A stretch of 44,015 bases of DNA from CAZKDV01 sp964551645 (GTDB lineage Bacteria > Bacteroidota > Bacteroidia > Bacteroidales > DTU049). The stretch is taken from contig CAZKDV010000007.1 of NCBI GenBank assembly GCA_964551645.1, positions 1 to 44,015 of the forward strand. The letters run 5' to 3'. Below, one piece after another: positions 1 to 7,876 of the stretch. The position numbers and the translations under genes are program-made. Under the pieces are notes generated by a model. The model made no database searches. It saw nothing but the letters and a program-made list of their open reading frames with translations, and was not told where the DNA came from. Positions within the stretch are counted from its first letter, which is position 1; the number at the start of each line of letters is the position of its first letter.

Positions 1-2
1 CG

Positions 3-68
3 TTGATTGTCTATGTGTTAAGAAATGTTGAGGAATTTCATGTCGAAGTCAGGAGAAAAATTTATTAA
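3..68 (+). CDS. C-terminal end of an unidentified protein (partial)
   Basis: An open frame enters from the left edge and gives 21 residues (beginning LIVYVLRNVE, ending RRKIY) before a TAA at 66-68. It would converge on the glucosaminidase gene, whose stop lies 8 bp further on, which is the usual tight spacing in this window. The residue mix of hydrophobic beta-like then charged residues is plausible for a real C-terminus. It is too short to identify, and a chance open frame of this length is possible. Confidence 0.35.
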   Translation: MIVYVLRNVEEFHVEVRRKIY

Positions 69-76
69 ACTATAAA

Positions 77-1009
77 TTATCTTAATTTAATTATCTGACC
101 TGCCGAGATTGGTTCTGTTTTATTGATTTCGGGATTTAGTTTATAGATTTGTTTTTCTTTTATTGCATATTTATTGGAAATGTCTCTAATGGTTTCATTT
201 TCTTGAACAATATGTGTTGTAAATGCACGCGATTTTTTCCTTTTTGATTGTAAGTATATTATTTGTCCCGAACTTAGTGTATCTTTTTTGGTAAGATTAT
301 TATATCGGTATAATTCCCATGCTCCTTTCATCAATTCATTTGCAAGACTTTCAACACTATCACCTTCTTTTGCAACAACATACTTTACTCTATTATTAAT
401 TAAAATTTCCCTATTTGGTTTTTGTGCAACAACTGATTTTTGAACTTTTTCTTTCTCCGATTTTTCTTTACTTTTTGTTGTTTTAATTTTTTGATTTGAA
501 TCATATTTATGCAGTTCATACTTCTCAATTATTTGTATAAGTAAGTTGGCATAATTAGGATTAGTGGCATAACCAGCATCTTGCAAGCCTTTTGCCCATC
601 CTTGATAATCAGTTATTTTAAGATTGAATAAATCTTTGTAATTACTTCCACTCACTATAAAAACAGAATGGTCAATAAATGAATCAGATACTCGTTTGTA
701 TTTTCTAAAACATTCATTTTTAAGGTCATCATCTTTGTAAAACTTACTTCCATTCCAGTCTTTTTTACATTTGATTCCAAAGAAATTATTTGCTTTAATT
801 GCCAAATCACTTGTTCCCCAAGCTGATTCTAAAATAGCTTGTGCTATTGTAATACTAGCTGGAACGCCATATTCTTGCATTTGAGATATTGCAATTTGTT
901 TGTATTTATCAATGAATTCTTGCTGTGAAGTACCAGCAGGTTGAGCGTATATATTGTGAAAAGCAAAAAGAAATACAAGTATTAACTTGCATGAAATTAG
1001 ATATCTCAT
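77..1009 (-). CDS. Secreted glucosaminidase-domain peptidoglycan hydrolase with two LysM repeats
   Basis: 310 aa. A signal peptide covers about residues 1-22 (hydrophobic core, then YAQ). Residues 30-165 form a GH73-type N-acetylglucosaminidase (FlgJ/LytG-like) domain. Its likely catalytic Glu is E61 in AILESAWG, and NNFFGIK and GYATNPNYA are further family landmarks. A basic linker (about 172-200) leads to two LysM peptidoglycan-binding repeats at about 208-253 and 265-309. The enzyme should cleave beta-1,4 glycosidic bonds of peptidoglycan in the periplasm during growth or cell separation. It lies 33 bp downstream of gltX on the same strand, so co-transcription is possible but a functional link is not evident. 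Domain assignment is firm; the exact bond cut is inferred from the family. Confidence 0.9.
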   Translation of the reverse strand: MRYLISCKLILVFLFAFHNIYAQPAGTSQQEFIDKYKQIAISQMQEYGVPASITIAQAILESAWGTSDLAIKANNFFGIKCKKDWNGSKFYKDDDLKNECFRKYKRVSDSFIDHSVFIVSGSNYKDLFNLKITDYQGWAKGLQDAGYATNPNYANLLIQIIEKYELHKYDSNQKIKTTKSKEKSEKEKVQKSVVAQKPNREILINNRVKYVVAKEGDSVESLANELMKGAWELYRYNNLTKKDTLSSGQIIYLQSKRKKSRAFTTHIVQENETIRDISNKYAIKEKQIYKLNPEINKTEPISAGQIIKLR

Positions 1010-1042
1010 TTTATAGGTTTTTATATAAGCAGTTTAGTAAGT

Positions 1043-2554
1043 TTAAATATGTCCATTGCTGGTATATTTAAGTAATTTATCTATTCTGTTTATTGTTTCC
1101 TCTTTTCCTAAAATATGAATTATATCGGCAATTCCAATTCCATGATTTTTACCAATCATTGCAAGTCTGAGTGTGTTAAAAATTTTACCCATAGGATAAG
1201 AATTTTCTTGTATGCAGTTTTTTATTTTTTCTTCAATAATGGCAGATTGCCAATTGTCAATAGACTTGATGTTTGCTTTAATTTTTTCAATCCAAACAGG
1301 AGTTTCGGGTGTGATATGTTTTTTCAATAATGCTTCGTCATATTCAGTAGGGGCAATAAAAAAGTAAGAGGCATGTTCCCAAAATTCTGTCAATAAATTT
1401 AATCTGTCTTTAATGAGTCCACTTATTTCAATTATTAATTGTTTTGGAGCATTAATGTTTTTTTCTATAAGTATTTCATGGAAATATTTAACCAATTCTT
1501 CATTTTCTGCTTGTAAGATATATTGATGGTTGAACCACTTTGTTTTTTCAGGGTCAAATTTGGCTCCCGATTTTTGTACTTTTTCAATAGAAAACTCCGA
1601 AATTAATTCTTCAATAGTAAATATCTCTTGAATGTTACCGGGATTCCAGCCTAACATAACTAACATATTGATAAATGCTTGAGGCAAATATCCCCATTCT
1701 CGATATCCTAATGAAATATCGCCTGTTTGAGGATCTTTCCATTGCATTGGAAAAACGGGGAAGCCCATTTTATCACCATCGCGTTTGCTTAATTTGCCGC
1801 TACCTTGAGGTTTGAGAATTAGTGGAACATGTGCAAATTGAGGAGGCTGCCAGTTCAGATATTTATACAAAAGCACATGCATAGGTGCAGAAGGTAGCCA
1901 TTCCTCGCCACGAATAACATGAGTTATTTTCATCAAATGATCATCAACAATATTTGCAAGATGATATGTTGGCAAACTGTCAGAAGATTTGAAAATAACT
2001 TTATCATCTAATTGTTCAGACTCAAAAACTACTTTGCCTCTAATAATATCATCAACTATGATTTGTTCTTGTTCGGGTATCATTATTCGAATAACATAAG
2101 GCTCGCCTGATGATATTTTTTTTTGCACTTCTTCTTCTGACAGAGTTAAACTATTTTTCATTTTCAAACGACTTGCAATTCCGTATTGAAATGCAGGATC
2201 AGAAGCTCTGTGCTGTTCAAGCTCTTCTGGAGTGTCAAAAGCATAATATGCTCGTTTGTTTTTAATTAGCTGAAGAGCATATTGTATATAAATATCTTTT
2301 CTTTCAGATTGTCTATACGGTCCGTAGTCCCCTCCAATGTGTGGTCCTTCGTCAAAAGTAATTCCGCACCAATTAAGCGAATTGATAATATATTCTTCTG
2401 CTCCTTTGACAAACCTCTGACTGTCTGTATCTTCAATACGCAAAATATATTTTCCGTTTAATTTTTTTGCAAATAAAAAATTAAACAATGCAGTACGCAC
2501 ACCACCAATATGTAGTGGACCTGTCGGGCTTGGAGCAAAACGAACTCTAACCAT
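1043..2554 (-). CDS. gltX: Glutamyl-tRNA synthetase
   Basis: 503 aa class I aminoacyl-tRNA synthetase that attaches glutamate to tRNA-Glu in the cytoplasm. The HIGH-type signature is PSPTGPLHIGG at residues 8-18, and the KMSKS-type loop is KLSKR at 254-258. LRIEDTD (38-44) and IRGEEWLPS are also family hallmarks. The Cys/His zinc site found after residue 95 in the E. coli enzyme is absent here (AYYAFDTPEE), as in the zinc-free subgroup. The C-terminal anticodon-binding half is complete. No gatCAB gene is in the window, so whether it is discriminating or also charges tRNA-Gln cannot be told. A possible -7 element lies about 60 bp upstream. Confidence 0.97.
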   Translation of the reverse strand: MVRVRFAPSPTGPLHIGGVRTALFNFLFAKKLNGKYILRIEDTDSQRFVKGAEEYIINSLNWCGITFDEGPHIGGDYGPYRQSERKDIYIQYALQLIKNKRAYYAFDTPEELEQHRASDPAFQYGIASRLKMKNSLTLSEEEVQKKISSGEPYVIRIMIPEQEQIIVDDIIRGKVVFESEQLDDKVIFKSSDSLPTYHLANIVDDHLMKITHVIRGEEWLPSAPMHVLLYKYLNWQPPQFAHVPLILKPQGSGKLSKRDGDKMGFPVFPMQWKDPQTGDISLGYREWGYLPQAFINMLVMLGWNPGNIQEIFTIEELISEFSIEKVQKSGAKFDPEKTKWFNHQYILQAENEELVKYFHEILIEKNINAPKQLIIEISGLIKDRLNLLTEFWEHASYFFIAPTEYDEALLKKHITPETPVWIEKIKANIKSIDNWQSAIIEEKIKNCIQENSYPMGKIFNTLRLAMIGKNHGIGIADIIHILGKEETINRIDKLLKYTSNGHI

Positions 2555-2961
2555 GGTAAATAAACTTAATTAAACATGAATGATATGTCTGTAATAATAT
2601 ATATAGTTTGCAAATTTACATATTTTACGATATAATTTATAATGGAAAAAGTATTATAATGCTTGATTGGCACAAATTAATTGTCCTGCCTTTATAGAAA
2701 TTATGATGCAACATTCTTAATGTATAAAAAGTATTAAATAACGTAACCCTAATGTTATTGCACTAATGAGAATAGAAAAACAAGATGTTTTTATTCCTTT
2801 TACTTTTAGTGGCTTTAATATATTCTGAAGAAAATGCTGAAAATCATACTTTTTATTCAGTATTTGCATAAATAAACATGAATACAAATAATTTGCTAGG
2901 ACGATATTATCAAAAATGCAATATGAACTTCAATATTGATAATCCGTACATTATTTTCTCA
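2555..2961. other. Long non-coding stretch between gltX and the serine hydrolase
   Basis: 407 bp without a convincing gene. Only short chance frames (about 20 codons) are present. The right part (relative to gltX) carries the putative gltX -7 box at 2610-2617. The rest is very AT-rich with no clear terminator, repeat or RNA gene that I can recognise. It is unusually long for this compact window. Confidence 0.7.
2610..2617 (-). promoter_or_regulatory. Possible -7 promoter element for gltX
   Basis: On the minus strand this reads TAAATTTG, matching the Bacteroidota -7 consensus TAnnTTTG. It is 56 bp before the gltX ATG. No TTG -33 box was found at the expected distance, so support is limited to one half-site. 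Confidence 0.35.
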
Positions 2962-4290
2962 TTATTTTTCATTCTCTCTTTCAAAATTGAAGACACCGCC
3001 GTATTGTTTTAATATCATTGTCTTTTTTGTTGGATTAAATTCCAAAATGACACCTGCTTGTTTGAATTCGAATTTGTTTTTTTCAATTGCTTCTAAAGGA
3101 AATGAGGGCTGTCCTGTTCCTTGTCCGAAAAGTTGATTGTTTGTTTTTGTAATTGTCATTTTTAGAGGAAGTTGCTTACTCGAATAAACACCCAAATACT
3201 TGTCCAAGTCTTCATCGCTCAATTCGTATATCGTAAATTTGGGAATTTCAAAAGGTTTGTTATATACTGCACTCAAAATGACAATAGATATATCATTTCC
3301 ATTAAAATTCATTCCATTTGAGACAGATGAAAATGAAATTTCGTCTGTTGGAAAATAAGCAAATACTGAATGAAATCCATCTATTCCGCCTGTATGTCCA
3401 AAACCTATTTTGTTATAAAATGGCATTTGAATAAGTCCCATTCCATAATGGTCTTTGAGTGTTTGCATTTTCGTCAAACTTTCTTCTGATATAAGTTTTC
3501 CACTAAAAAGAGCATTACTAAATTTTACTAAATCCGTAGCAGTCGAAGTTATTGCTCCTGCCCCAAGTGCTTGTGATACATCTAATTCGGGAGCTAATTC
3601 CCAATGTTTATTGATAAAAATATATGAATTGACTTCATTGTTTGAGATGTTGATATTTTTATCTAAATAAGTATCTTTTAGTCCAATAGGATTAGTGATT
3701 TTATCTTTCAATATTTGTGAAAATGGGTTGTTGTAAATTTTTTCGAGAACATAAGTAAGTAATATATAATTTGGATTACTATAAGCCATTTTAGTGTCGG
3801 GGGCAAAATCACTTCCACTTTCTTTGATTATTTCAATCATTTTTTCTTCGGTTATCGGCTTGGTATGTAGGTTTAAATGCACGAATTCGTCCAGATGATT
3901 GTGAAGTCCGCTTCGGTGGTAGAGTAGGTGTTCGATTGTAATTTTGTTTGCATTGTCAATAGTTGGAAACCATTCGTCAATTGTTTGATTTAAACTCAAT
4001 TTGTTTTCTTCTATCGCTTTGAGGATAAGTACGGCAGTAAATGTTTTTGATATTGAGCCAATTCTGTATTTTGAATTTTCATTCGCTTGTAAACCTTGTT
4101 CAACATCTACAAATCCGACTGTTTTAGAATAGATTACCTTGTCTCCTTTGGAAATAGCAACACTTCCCATAAATCTATTGTTTGCTGAAAGTACATCGAA
4201 ATAAGTATCTAATGCTACTTTGTCAATATTTTGAGAAAATCCCACTAAACTTATTAAACTGACTAATAATAGAATTAATGTTTTTTTCAT
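2962..4290 (-). CDS. Secreted serine hydrolase of the beta-lactamase / class C (S12) fold
   Basis: 442 aa. A signal peptide covers about residues 1-20 (GFSQ). The S12 catalytic set is complete: SISK at 79-82 (Ser79 nucleophile, Lys82 base), YSN at 170-172 and HTGG at 299-302 in place of KTG. The core ends near residue 340. A further ~90-residue beta-rich tail (about 355-440) resembles the DUF3471-like C-terminal lipocalin-type domain seen on such proteins. It probably acts in the periplasm on D-amino-acid peptides, esters or amides; a true beta-lactamase role is not implied. The gene stands alone between 407 bp and 312 bp non-coding stretches, unlike its tightly packed neighbours, which suggests an accessory gene. 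Substrate is unknown. Confidence 0.85.
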   Translation of the reverse strand: MKKTLILLLVSLISLVGFSQNIDKVALDTYFDVLSANNRFMGSVAISKGDKVIYSKTVGFVDVEQGLQANENSKYRIGSISKTFTAVLILKAIEENKLSLNQTIDEWFPTIDNANKITIEHLLYHRSGLHNHLDEFVHLNLHTKPITEEKMIEIIKESGSDFAPDTKMAYSNPNYILLTYVLEKIYNNPFSQILKDKITNPIGLKDTYLDKNINISNNEVNSYIFINKHWELAPELDVSQALGAGAITSTATDLVKFSNALFSGKLISEESLTKMQTLKDHYGMGLIQMPFYNKIGFGHTGGIDGFHSVFAYFPTDEISFSSVSNGMNFNGNDISIVILSAVYNKPFEIPKFTIYELSDEDLDKYLGVYSSKQLPLKMTITKTNNQLFGQGTGQPSFPLEAIEKNKFEFKQAGVILEFNPTKKTMILKQYGGVFNFERENEK

Positions 4291-4602
4291 TTCCTAATTA
4301 TTTTAATATTTAATTTCCACTTTGTTTGCGATTTAGGCATTGTCTTCCAACAGTAAGTTACTAAACGAAGTTCCGTATGTTAGGGCGGTTTTTCTACAAA
4401 TATACCTGTTTTTTAGATGACATAAATAAAAATTTAGAATAATTTTTTACACATCGTCAAGCTAAATAGACTTTTTATACTTTGTTTTTTTTGCTTGTTT
4501 ATGCTTTAAATGTCAGTTTTTGCCAATAATTCGGCTTAATAAGCTATTTGCTTCTACTTTTTAATAAATTTTTTACAATATACAGTATGCGATTTGTCAT
4601 TT
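4291..4602. other. Non-coding stretch upstream of the serine hydrolase, with a dyad element
   Basis: 312 bp lie between the serine hydrolase start and the CDF transporter stop. Positions 4328-4387 are visibly more GC-rich than the surroundings. They contain a dyad centred on 4357 (AGTAA-G-TTACT at 4352-4362, with CTTC 4344-4347 and GAAG 4367-4370 around it). Similar boxes TTAGGC (4333-4338) and TTAGGGC (4380-4386) flank it in direct orientation. The part from about 4400 to 4602 is featureless AT-rich sequence. Confidence 0.6.
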
Positions 4603-5508
4603 CTATGTTGCATTATCTTCATAAGGCTCAACATGCACTATTACATGAGTTTCTTGCCCGTAGTGTTCTTTTAGCTTTTTTTCTATTATCATGGTTATTT
4701 TATGAGACTCCTCAACAGTCATATTTTTATTCATCATTACATGAATTTCAATGGCTTTTACATTGCCAATATTTCTGGTTCGCAGATTGCTCGGATTGTG
4801 AACATGCTCAATATTGCTAACGATTGTAATAATTTCTTTGCGAGTTTCAATAGGTAGTGATTGTTCTAATAATTCGTTAAAAGCTGGAAGAAAAATCTCA
4901 TAAGCTACTTTAAAGATAAAAAAGCTAACGAAAATGGCTGCAATCGGGTCAAGAATAACCCATACTTTTCCCAGAAATATTGCTCCCGTAATACCAATAA
5001 GAGTGGCTATAGATGAAAATGCGTCCGAACGGTGATGCCATGCGTTTGCTATTACTAATTGACTGTTTACTTTTTTTCCTGCTTTATATGTGTACCAAAA
5101 TAAAGATTCTTTTACGATAATTGAAATGATTGCTGCTATCATTGCTATATAATGAGGTGGCTCAAGTGCTTCTCCCATAAGATATTGGAAAATTCTATAA
5201 CTACCATTCCAACAAATTCCTGCACCAACAAAGAATAAAATTATTCCGACTATTAGAGTTGCAAATGTTTCAAATTTGCCGTGTCCGTATCTATGATTAT
5301 CGTCAACCGGTTTAGAAGCAGCCCCAACAAATGCTATTACGACTATATCTGAAACAAAATCGGAAAATGAATGAATAGCATCTGCAATCATTGCTGTACT
5401 CTTACCTACAACACCTGCAATCAGCTTAAATATCATTAATAGAATATTGGCAACAAATCCTCTATAAGTTACTTGGTAAACTTTTTGTTTTCTTGTTGTT
5501 TGAGACAT
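4603..5508 (-). CDS. Cation diffusion facilitator (CDF) family metal efflux transporter
   Basis: 301 aa inner-membrane transporter expected to export divalent metals (Zn, Fe, Mn or Co) by proton antiport. It has about six transmembrane helices in residues 15-210 and a cytoplasmic ferredoxin-like C-terminal domain (about 215-300) that includes the family motif IEIHVMMN. The transport-site residues are in place: HSFSD (His46, Asp50) in helix II and HHRSD (His158-Asp162) in helix V. It reads in the same direction as the NapH-like gene but 71 bp downstream of it, and the spacer carries a TAATTTCG sequence like a -7 box, so it may have its own promoter. Metal specificity cannot be read from the sequence. 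Confidence 0.92.
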   Translation of the reverse strand: MSQTTRKQKVYQVTYRGFVANILLMIFKLIAGVVGKSTAMIADAIHSFSDFVSDIVVIAFVGAASKPVDDNHRYGHGKFETFATLIVGIILFFVGAGICWNGSYRIFQYLMGEALEPPHYIAMIAAIISIIVKESLFWYTYKAGKKVNSQLVIANAWHHRSDAFSSIATLIGITGAIFLGKVWVILDPIAAIFVSFFIFKVAYEIFLPAFNELLEQSLPIETRKEIITIVSNIEHVHNPSNLRTRNIGNVKAIEIHVMMNKNMTVEESHKITMIIEKKLKEHYGQETHVIVHVEPYEDNAT

Positions 5509-5579
5509 TATTTATATCATTTTCAGCTAATTAAAATATATACGAAATTACATATTTTTGGAATAATGAGAATTTTAAA

Positions 5580-6566
5580 CTAAATTCTGGCTAAACCAAG
5601 AAAAATAGTATGAACTATTGTGATAATTATTAAATACAGATTTCTTGTTTTATATGAACTATTTCCAAAAAAGGAATATTGGATTGCATTGTCGTTGCAT
5701 ACTGTAATGCAGTCGCCACAATATGTACACATAATATTTGGTTTGCCATTTTCAATATCTTTAGGAAATATTGCAAAATATTTACATACATTAACACATT
5801 TCATACATCTTGTACATTTGTTAGTGTCAACTCTTATTCTAAATAGATTTAAATATTTTAGAATAATTGCAGAACTGTGAATAGGACAATACATGGTGCA
5901 GTGATACATTCTTTTTTTGCGTAAAGATAATAAAAGCATTATACTGATGCCAATTAAAGCAAATATACTTGCTATCAGCACAGTAGTGTGGTTAGATATT
6001 TTGAATAACCTTAATAATATCGCACTTAAAACAATAATAAAGAAACCAGTAGTTTTGATTAAATGAAGATGTTTTGGGCGCAAATGTCGGTGCAGTTGTG
6101 CAGGTTTTGAAGCATGGTAATCTAAAGCTCCAAAATAACACAAATAACTACACCAACCTGGTCCTACAAGTAAAATAGTTGAAATAAATAGTATTGCCAT
6201 AAAGCCAATTTCATATCTATATATAGGTCCGCCAATTATTAACATAGGAATAGGTAGGTGAAGTTTGCCTGTCATTAAGAATATATCATTAATGAAAATT
6301 CCAAAAATTAACTGAGAAAAAAAGACAATTGAAAATAGTGTCCAAGCCATTTTCTTTGTAGCAATAAAGGTTTTAACATTTATTAGTCTTTTGTATAAGC
6401 ACACTCCATATATTGCTAATGCTATTGTTTGAATAATTGAACCCTGCCAACCAAAAAATCTGCCTCCGAGTAGCATAAATCTTTGAGTTTGGTATTCTGT
6501 CAGCAATAAAACAAGCACTATAAAAGAAAATACAATTAAGTATTCTCTTTTTTTTGCAGTAAACAT
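5580..6566 (-). CDS. NapH/MauN-like membrane protein with two 4Fe-4S clusters
   Basis: 328 aa. About five transmembrane segments in residues 8-215 surround the Cys pairs GPGWCSYLC (139, 143) and CTMYC (223, 227), the pattern of NapH-type electron carriers. Two ferredoxin 4Fe-4S motifs follow: CxxCxxCxxxC at 251-261, and a second at residues 280-290. A last hydrophobic segment is at about 308-325. It should pass electrons between membrane quinols and a redox partner; no partner (reductase, nitrogen or copper enzyme) is encoded nearby. It starts 14 bp after folE and is likely in the same transcript. Whether it feeds a pterin or queuosine enzyme (QueE/QueG-like reactions need reductant) is speculation. 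Confidence 0.8.
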   Translation of the reverse strand: MFTAKKREYLIVFSFIVLVLLLTEYQTQRFMLLGGRFFGWQGSIIQTIALAIYGVCLYKRLINVKTFIATKKMAWTLFSIVFFSQLIFGIFINDIFLMTGKLHLPIPMLIIGGPIYRYEIGFMAILFISTILLVGPGWCSYLCYFGALDYHASKPAQLHRHLRPKHLHLIKTTGFFIIVLSAILLRLFKISNHTTVLIASIFALIGISIMLLLSLRKKRMYHCTMYCPIHSSAIILKYLNLFRIRVDTNKCTRCMKCVNVCKYFAIFPKDIENGKPNIMCTYCGDCITVCNDNAIQYSFFGNSSYKTRNLYLIIITIVHTIFLGLARI

Positions 6567-6580
6567 ATTATTTGATTTTC

Positions 6581-7219
6581 TTAATGCAATTTTGCTCCGC
6601 TAATTAGCTGTAAAAATTCGGCTCTTGTTTCTTCTTTTCTAAAAACACCAGTAAAATCTGAAGTTGTAGTAACCGAATTTTGTTTTTGAATTCCACGCAT
6701 CATCATACAAAGGTGGTGTGCTTCAATAACAACTGCAACTCCAAGAGGTTTGATTGTATTTTGAATACAGTCTTTGATTTGCGAAGTCAATCTTTCTTGA
6801 ACCTGCAAACGCCGAGCATAAGCATCAACAACTCTTGGGATTTTGCTTAATCCAACAATATAACCATTAGGAATGTAGGCTACATGTGCTTTACCGAAGA
6901 ATGGTAGCATGTGATGTTCGCACATCGAATATACTTCAATGTCTTTGACAATTACCATTTCTCTGTAATTTTCTTCAAACATGGCAGAGCGAAGTATTGC
7001 TTCAGGATTGGCATTGTATCCATGTGTGAGAAATTGCAATGATTTAGCAACTCTTTCAGGGGTTTTTAACAAACCTTCTCTGTTTGGATTTTCGCCTAAT
7101 AAACTTAAAATTGATTGGTAATGAGTTTGTATTAAAGCAAGAGTTTCAATATCATATTGATCAATTTTTGTATAGCCTTCAACGGACTCATGATCTATAA
7201 GGTTTTGATGCTTCATCAT
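6581..7219 (-). CDS. folE: GTP cyclohydrolase I
   Basis: 212 aa type I enzyme converting GTP to 7,8-dihydroneopterin triphosphate, the first step of folate, biopterin and queuosine synthesis. The zinc ligands are visible: Cys100 and His103 in CEHHMLPFFGK, and Cys171 in HHLCMMMRG. GLSKIPRVVDAYARRLQVQE and SVTTTSDFTG are diagnostic family stretches. It starts 11 bp after the PTPS/QueD-family gene, whose product would use dihydroneopterin triphosphate directly, so the two genes form a natural pathway pair. The start with two Met codons in a row is ambiguous by one residue. Confidence 0.97.
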   Translation of the reverse strand: MMKHQNLIDHESVEGYTKIDQYDIETLALIQTHYQSILSLLGENPNREGLLKTPERVAKSLQFLTHGYNANPEAILRSAMFEENYREMVIVKDIEVYSMCEHHMLPFFGKAHVAYIPNGYIVGLSKIPRVVDAYARRLQVQERLTSQIKDCIQNTIKPLGVAVVIEAHHLCMMMRGIQKQNSVTTTSDFTGVFRKEETRAEFLQLISGAKLH

Positions 7220-7230
7220 ATTTTTTATAA

Positions 7231-7644
7231 TTAATTTCCGTAATATTCAACACTATTATTTTCAGTTTCTTCAATTCGTATTTTATGTAACGAAATAGGG
7301 TAAGAAGCAAGATGTATCTCAAGTTCCTTCCAAATTGCTATTGCTATATTTTCTGTTGTAGGTATAATTCCTTTCATAAATGGAACTTCAAGATTGATAT
7401 TTTTATGGTCTAATGGTTCAATAATATGTTGTCTGATGATTGAACTTAATGTTTTGAGATTCATTAAAAAACCAGTATCTTCTTGAATATCACCTTTTAT
7501 GGTAACGAACAGAACATAATTATGCCCATGCCAATTTGGGTTAGAGCATTTTCCGTAAAGTTCAAAATTTTCACTATCCGAATAGCCTATTTTGAATAAT
7601 CTGTGGGCAGAATTGAAGCGTTCGCGTCTGGTGATGTATATCAT
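7231..7644 (-). CDS. queD: 6-pyruvoyl-tetrahydropterin synthase / 6-carboxytetrahydropterin synthase (QueD) family enzyme
   Basis: 137 aa. The zinc ligands are His14 (FNSAHR), His39 and His41 (WHGHNY). The catalytic Cys33 sits five residues before HGH (C-x5-HGH). LDHKNIN, PTTENIA and the terminal RIEETENNS are family signatures. In the classical queuosine enzyme the spacing is C-x3-HGH. The longer spacing, together with the GKCSNPN context, resembles eukaryote-type pyruvoyl-tetrahydropterin synthases. The product could therefore be 6-pyruvoyl-tetrahydropterin or 6-carboxytetrahydropterin. Adjacency to folE supports dihydroneopterin triphosphate as substrate. Family is certain; the symbol queD is the customary label and may be wrong for function. 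Confidence 0.85.
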   Translation of the reverse strand: MIYITRRERFNSAHRLFKIGYSDSENFELYGKCSNPNWHGHNYVLFVTIKGDIQEDTGFLMNLKTLSSIIRQHIIEPLDHKNINLEVPFMKGIIPTTENIAIAIWKELEIHLASYPISLHKIRIEETENNSVEYYGN

Positions 7645-7658
7645 ATATTTATAAAACT

Positions 7659-7829
7659 TTATTGTTCTGTTTTCACATCTTTACATGAGGATGAACACGA
7701 ACCATTTTCCTTATTTCCGCAACTACACTGTTTTTCAAATGTAGAGCCTTTTACTAAAAACATTTTTATGGCAATTGCTGCAAAAGCTATTCCAACAAAA
7801 ATTACACTTGCAATTATAATTTGTAACAT
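7659..7829 (-). CDS. Small Cys-rich single-pass membrane protein
   Basis: 56 aa, ATG at 7827-7829 and TAA at 7659-7661. A strongly hydrophobic segment spans residues 3-26 (LQIIIASVIFVGIAF...). The tail of about 30 residues has four Cys in the patterns CSC and CSSSC, among Lys, Asn and Ser. It ends 14 bp before the PTPS/QueD gene and is probably the first gene of the queD-folE run. The hydrophobic start and soluble Cys tail argue for a real protein; chance frames in this AT-rich DNA rarely give this layout. Similar small Cys-rich membrane proteins are common in Bacteroidota, without known function. Metal binding or thiol chemistry is a guess. Confidence 0.8.
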   Translation of the reverse strand: MLQIIIASVIFVGIAFAAIAIKMFLVKGSTFEKQCSCGNKENGSCSSSCKDVKTEQ

Positions 7830-7876
7830 TTTTTATTGCAAAATTACAAAAAATGAATTTTTTATTAGGTATTAAA

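Noticed and set aside
2555..2961. Small gene in the gltX-hydrolase spacer
   Set aside because: Only frames of about 20 codons with no recognisable composition or start context were found.
4328..4387. Integron attC-like site upstream of the serine hydrolase
   Set aside because: The GCC/TTAGG-like boxes at both ends are in direct rather than inverted orientation and the central dyad has an unpaired 4x4 interior, so the attC fold is not met. Kept only as an unexplained structured segment.
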